DNA of 64,000 nt from Fallopia convolvulus (lineage: Eukaryota > Streptophyta > Magnoliopsida > Caryophyllales > Polygonaceae): contig OZ024737.1 in assembly GCA_964016875.1 (NCBI GenBank), positions 37,697,683 to 37,761,682 of the forward strand, read 5' to 3'. How positions within the stretch are numbered: the stretch's first letter is position 1; each line of letters starts with the position of its first letter. The translations under genes were made by a program, and so were the position numbers. The notes beneath the pieces were generated by a model, which worked only from the letters and a program-made list of their open reading frames with translations, was not told the DNA's origin and did no database searches. Shown piece after piece: positions 59,483-64,000 of the stretch.

Positions 59483-61081
59483 ATGGATTCAGCAGCATTT
59501 AACTTAAATGAAGCCCCACTTGAAGAAGGTGACGCCCCACTTGAACATGGTGAAGCCCCACAGTACACGCTTGATCTGAATGAAGAACCAGGGGACACAG
59601 AACAAGATGCACAACATCAAGCAGGGCATAATCAACCAGATTTTGGGCATCACACAACAGAGGCAGGGCATCAAACACCACATGCAGCTCATCATCAACC
59701 AACAAAGGCCAGACTCAGCAGTGATAAGAGAGTGCATATCTTAATGAAACTCCTACACATAGCAAATGGGGGACAACTTAAAAGGAGTGCAATGAAAGAT
59801 GTTGCCCAACAGTTCAACGTATCACCAAGAACTATAGCCAGAATATGGAACATATACAAGCAACAAACTGCTGCAAATGAGAGGCCAAATGTCACCACAA
59901 AGTACCACAAAAGTGGTAGAAAGAGGATTGAAGTCCAAGCCAATGCAATCACAACAATAAATATGGGGGACAGATCATGCATAAGGGACTTGGCAAGTAA
60001 GCTCAACGTTTCAAAGAGTACAACACACAGATTGATCAAAAGAGGAACCATAAGGCCACATACAAATGCACTCAAACCAGGATTGAAGGATTCCAACAAG
60101 GTAACAAGGTTAGAGTGGATTCTAAGTCTATTAAAAGGGGCCACACCAGAAACTAAAAGACAGTATTACTCCATGTTCGATTTTGTGCACATCGATGAAA
60201 AATGGTTTAATTTGAGCAAAAAATCACAAAGAGTTTATCTTGCACAACATGAGAGGGGAAAATATAGAGCTGCAAGTTCAAGCAAGTTCATACCAAAGGT
60301 CATGTTTACAGCTGCTGTAGCAAGACCTATGTATAATTCAGAGGGACATTGTACATTTGATGGGAAGATAGGTATCTTCCCCTTCACTTTCCAAGAAGCA
60401 GCAAAGAGGAAGTCCAAAAACAAAGACAAGGGGACTATTGTTACAAAGCTCATCGAATCAGTCAACAAAACAGTCACAAGAAACATGCTAATAAATCAGA
60501 TAGTTCCAACAATTAAGGCAAAATGGCCAAGGGAAGGAGGAGCTCACAAAGTCATATTCATACAACAAGATAATGCCAAGGCACATATTTGTCAAGAAGA
60601 TCATGAATGGCAGCAGGTATATAAACAAGATGATTTCACTTTTATTTTGCTTCAACAACCACCAAATAGTCCTGATTTGAATATTTTAGACCTAGGATTT
60701 TTTCGAAGCATTCAATCTTTAATGCATAAGAAAATGCCTAGAGATATTGATCACATGTTGGAGGTTGTAAAAGAAGCATTTTATGAGCTAGATCCCAAAA
60801 CCTTAGGTAATGTGTAGATGTCATTGCAATATGTAATGAATGAAGTATTGAAAGTAAAAGGAGGCAATGATTATGACTTGCCACATGTCAACAAGAAGAG
60901 ATTAGAAGCTCAGGGAATGCTACCAAGGGAAATACAGTCCCCAATGCGGGCTGTAATTCAAGCATGGGACATCATTAATGGAGTTGCACAAGGAGCACAA
61001 GCAGAAGAAGCACCTCAAAATGCAAATGAACAAGCTCAGGGGACAGGAGCAAACAATGTAGAGCAAGATAATCATGTTTAG
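59483..61081 (+). pseudogene. Mariner-like transposase (DD39D), single in-frame TAG
   Basis: 532 codons to the final stop. The first 444 are open. A TAG at 60815-60817 follows 'LDPKTLGNV', and the same frame continues for 87 codons ('LQYVMNEVLKVKGGNDYDLP', 'NKKRLEAQGMLP'), the normal C-terminus of plant MLE transposases. DNA binding: two helix-turn-helix segments at about 83-128 ('DVAQQFNVSPRTIARIW') and 166-185 ('IRDLASKLNVSKSTTHRLIK'). Catalysis: D238 (VHIDEKWF), D363 (IQQDNAKAH) and D403 (SPDLNILDLGFF), 39 residues between the last two. The N-terminus carries FNLNEAP (6-12) and LDLNEEP (30-36) and a His-rich stretch. Excision/integration at TA is the family role. Unless the TAG is read through or spliced out, this copy makes a C-terminally truncated enzyme. 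Confidence 0.96.
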
Positions 61082-61240
61082 GGACATTGTATGAAATGTT
61101 TTAACTTTTGTGTACATAACAAACTTTTGTGTAAATGGATAAGCATAATGCATCCACTTTTGGGGACCTTTATGTACAAGCAAAAATATCTTTCATCAGC
61201 TTTGTAGGATAGAAATGCATAGAGAAAAAAAACCAAAGAA

Positions 61241-61590
61241 AATCTCAGATGTCCCCTTATCCATCATAAACACAACTCCAACCAAATAAATCAACATACA
61301 ATGGCCTCATCAGCATAAGTAAACTGGTGGCCTAAAGCATGTCAAGTTAAATGGAAAAAGCAGAAATTGCATCTCAGGTTTTGTTTGGCATCATCATTGA
61401 TAAAAAGAAAAAGAAAATCTCAGATGTCCCCTATCCATCATCGACACAACTCCAACCAAATAACTCAACATACAATGGCCTCATCAGCATAAGTAAAACT
61501 GGTGGCCTAAAGCATGTCAAGTTAAGTGGAAAAAGCAGATATTGCATCTCAGGTTTTATTTGGCATCATCACAGATTAAAAGAAATAAAT
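61241..61590. repeat. Tandem duplication in the mariner right half, period 175 bp
   Basis: The block from 'aatctcagatgtcccc' through 'catctcaggtttt' and 'ttggcatcatca' occurs at 61241 and again at 61416, with around ten differences. It lies between the transposase stop and the minus-strand ORF. No coding role is evident. Confidence 0.9.
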
Positions 61591-62045
61591 TTAGAAGCAA
61601 ACAAGGTATTGACAATTCAGAAAAAACAATCAGAAGCAAACTAGCATCAAAAGCCCTCATAACAAAAATCTGTAAGATCCGACAGTGGGATTTTCAGCAT
61701 AAGCTAATACCCTCTCTATCAAGGATCTCCTGGCCGTACCAGTAACTCAAATATACTCAAGAAAGAAACAAACATGGATCATCAAACAATGCAACAAGCC
61801 AGTTAATTTCAAGCAACAGAGCAAGCAACATGCAAGCAAGCCATCAACAAAGCAAGCAACAAAGCCTCATTCAGTCACATGTGGTCATCAAAGTTGGCCA
61901 TCAACAACAAACAAAGAAATCAACATCAGATTCTTCATATTCAAAGGGGACTTCGCAACAACATAGAAAGAAGTAGTCAATTACATAAAGGAAATAGAGC
62001 AAGCAACATGCAAAGAACTCAAAGAAACGGAGGAAGGGGACTTAT

Positions 62046-62351
62046 CTATTCATCAGACTCCGAATCAGGGACTATGCATCCATACAAGGATTCAGATTCA
62101 CCCAAGGAATCAGCTTCAACTTCAGAATCAACTTCATAATCGACTTCAGGGTCAACTTGATCAACTTCAGGGGACTGTTGAGGATGCCCTTCCACAAGGG
62201 GCTCAAAATCTTCAAAGATGCTATCAGTAGAGGCTTCAGATCGTTGGGGACTATACGAGTGATTTCCATGGCAATCACCTGGCCACTCACAGTTGGGATC
62301 TTGAGAACAAACATATGAAGATTCAGAACCAGGGCTCACGGGGACAGACAT
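62046..62351 (-). CDS. Unidentified acidic ORF on the opposite strand of the mariner element
   Basis: 101 residues from ATG at 62351 (context ACCATGTCT) to TAG. The protein starts MSVPVSPGSESSYVCSQDPN, has a Cys/His cluster near the N-terminus (C-x5-C-x5-C with HGNH after it), then a Ser/Pro segment, and a strongly acidic tail of E/D-V/S repeats ending PDSESDE. I recognise no domain. Upstream on the same strand is a long pyrimidine-rich leader with repeated CTTGCTTG and an AAACCCTAA box (about 62872-62880), resembling a plant gene's 5' region, and TATA-like TTTTATATCA near 63215. It may be an element-encoded accessory protein, a captured host fragment, or chance; Met start and leader favour a real gene only moderately. 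Confidence 0.4.
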   Translation of the reverse strand: MSVPVSPGSESSYVCSQDPNCEWPGDCHGNHSYSPQRSEASTDSIFEDFEPLVEGHPQQSPEVDQVDPEVDYEVDSEVEADSLGESESLYGCIVPDSESDE

Positions 62352-63359
62352 GGTGCTCAGATCCAAGCAAGTAACAAGAACAAGATCCAAATCCAAGCAA
62401 GTAAGAACAAGATCGAGGCCAAGCAAGCAAGCACCAGATCAAGCCCCGGAAAGATGGAGACAACGATGGCCAAGCAATCAAGAACAAGATCCAGAGAGAT
62501 GAGATCGAAGCAAGCAAGAGCAAGAAGCAAAGGGGACAAACTCGAATCTAGATCCAATCAAGCATGTACCAGATCGAGATCCAAGCAAGCACGAATCTAG
62601 ATCCAAACTCGAAGTCTAGATCGGAAAAGCGAAGGTGAAGATCAAGCCCACAAATGGAGCCTCAAGAACAAGCCTCAAGAACAAGATGAAGAACAAGGCT
62701 AAAATGCTTTGAAAATTCAGGGAGCTTCAAGACAGTTTGAGAGAGGAAAGTGACGAGCAAGCGAGAGTCGCCAAGTTAGGTTTCAATGGGGAGCGAAAGA
62801 GGCGTCAAACATGGATCTCAATTTGTAGAGTGAAGAAGGTTCGAGAGAGGAAAGAACAAGCAAGCAGCGGAAGTTAGGGTTTCCCTTTGGAAAGATGACG
62901 TTATAAGGGAACTCGGATGGAGCAAGCCTTCAAGCCCAACAATGAAGCATCAAGAACAGCCCAACAATGGAGGTTGAAGAACAAGCCCAAAATCCTGCTC
63001 GTACAAGATCCATTTTAGGGCAAGATTCGGATCAAGCCCAAATCCGATTGAGTGGGGTATTCCATTGAATTTGTGTTTTTTTCATCAATAAAAGAAATTT
63101 AATGGAGTTGATAATGGCCTTTTGAGATTTTAGTGGAGTAATGGAGAAGAAAGTGTTGTTGGTTTTGGGTAAAATGTTTAATTGAGTAAGGGTATTATTG
63201 TAAGAAATTTAGTGATATAAAAGGAAAGTTATAAAGGTGGACAAATTTTTTGGGACGCCCAAAGAGGAATATTGGACGATCTTTCAGGGACGGAGGGAGT
63301 AAAATCTAAAAATTAAAAATTAAAAAAATAAAAAAAATGAAAAAAATAAAAAAAAAACT

Positions 63360-64000
63360 AAAAATTAAAAATTAAAAATTAAAAATTAAAAATTAAAAAT
63401 TAAAAATTAAAAATTAAAAATTAAAAATTAAAAATTAAAAATTAAAAATTAAAAATTAAAAATTAAAAATTAAAAATTAAAAATTAAAAATTAAAAATTA
63501 AAAATTAAAAATTAAAAATTAAAAATTAAAAATTAAAAATTAAAAATTAAAAATTAAAAATTAAAAATTAAAAATTAAAAATTAAAAATTAAAAATTAAA
63601 AATTAAAAATTAAAAATTAAAAATTAAAAATTAAAAATTAAAAATTAAAAATTAAAAATTAAAAATTAAAAATTAAAAATTAAAAATTAAAATTAAAAAT
63701 TAAAAATTAAAAATTAAAAATTAAAAATTAAAAATTAAAAATTAAAAATTAAAAATTAAAAATTAAAAATTAAAAATTAAAAATTAAAAATTAAAAATTA
63801 AAAATTAAAAATTAAAAATTAAAAATTAAAAATTAAAAATTAAAAATTAAAAATTAAAAATTAAAAATTAAAAATTAAAAATTAAAAATTAAAAATTAAA
63901 AATTAAAAATTAAAAATTAAAAATTAAAAATTAAAAATTAAAAATTAAAAATTAAAAATTAAAAATTAAAAATTAAAAATTAAAAATTAAAAATTAAAAA
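63360..64000. repeat. (TTAAAAA)n heptamer array, about 91 copies, running off the window
   Basis: A nearly perfect tandem array of the 7-mer AAAAATT starts 60 bases beyond the mariner element's right end and continues to the last base. The one phase slip I saw is a six-base unit near 63689-63694. No coding content. The array's full length is unknown because the window ends within it. Confidence 0.97.

Larger units (their letters stand above)
59107..63299 (+). mobile_element. Near-complete plant mariner-like element (4193 bp)
   Basis: Terminal inverted repeats CTCCCTCTGTCCCTTAAA and CTCCCTCCGTCCCTGAAA (inverted at the right end), matching at 21 of the first 26 bases, with TA on both sides (59105-59106 and 63300-63301). 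It carries a DD39D Tc1/mariner transposase on the plus strand (59483-61081, one in-frame TAG). A 2.2-kb right half holds a tandem duplication and an acidic ORF on the minus strand. The ends match those of the MITE at 1880-2217. It appears recently inserted, because almost nothing but one codon is broken. Confidence 0.96.

Noticed and set aside
59695..60144. 149-codon minus-strand hydrophobic ORF in the mariner element
   Set aside because: It overlaps the transposase coding strand exactly and has no start context or leader; it is a shadow ORF.
63360..64000. TTAAAAA array as a telomere or degenerate telomeric repeat
   Set aside because: The unit is seven bases long like TTTAGGG but has no G run, and no true TTTAGGG copies are nearby.
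63360..64000. CRISPR-like or bacterial array
   Set aside because: There are no spacers; this is a simple heptamer satellite in a plant nuclear context.

Overview
The window is nuclear DNA of a flowering plant, most likely a eudicot. The evidence is AT-rich intergenic DNA, spliced plant genes, plant retrotransposon lineages and a canonical MIR166 hairpin. The many 'CTCCCTCCGTCC' Stowaway-type termini would fit an asterid, but the sequence does not prove a family. Only three host loci are well supported. They are a two-exon HD-Zip class I homeobox gene on the minus strand (22474-23387), a MIR166 locus on the plus strand (hairpin about 41186-41288), and an intronless SAUR gene on the plus strand (53540-53923) whose leader carries a 26-codon upstream ORF.

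Most of the rest is transposable elements of almost every plant class. 1-13.5 kb holds a 223-bp tandem duplication, copia and LINE remnants, a hAT-like GGGTCG-rich element, a Stowaway MITE and a degenerate TRIM. 13562-20102 is a nearly intact Ty1/copia element on the minus strand, with about 99% identical LTRs, a TGGGG target duplication and a gag-pol reading frame broken only by two in-frame stops in RNase H. 21.3-33.9 kb holds the HD-Zip gene surrounded by MITEs, a TRIM, a long-TIR foldback element, a 1.7-kb Helitron, a copia remnant and a possible solo LTR. 37.3-40.3 kb holds a SINE-like sequence, a Mutator-like MITE with a 10-bp target duplication, and copia debris just upstream of MIR166. 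45715-51761 is an almost complete L1-type LINE with an exact 13-bp target duplication, an intact ORF1, and an ORF2 with one frameshift and one nonsense codon. Beyond the SAUR gene lie a 498-bp TRIM with both LTRs, a degenerate second TRIM, and a Helitron nested in a long-inverted-repeat element.

The window ends with a 4193-bp Tc1/mariner element (59107-63299). It has TA duplications, matching TIRs and a DD39D transposase with a single in-frame TAG. Its 3' half contains a second, unexplained acidic ORF on the opposite strand behind a leader that looks like a plant gene's. The element sits in A/T-rich heptamer arrays, and the array on its right runs for about 91 copies off the window edge. The Stowaway MITE at 1880-2217 shares its termini, so the window holds a likely master element and a deletion derivative. 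This mariner element is the most interesting part of the window.
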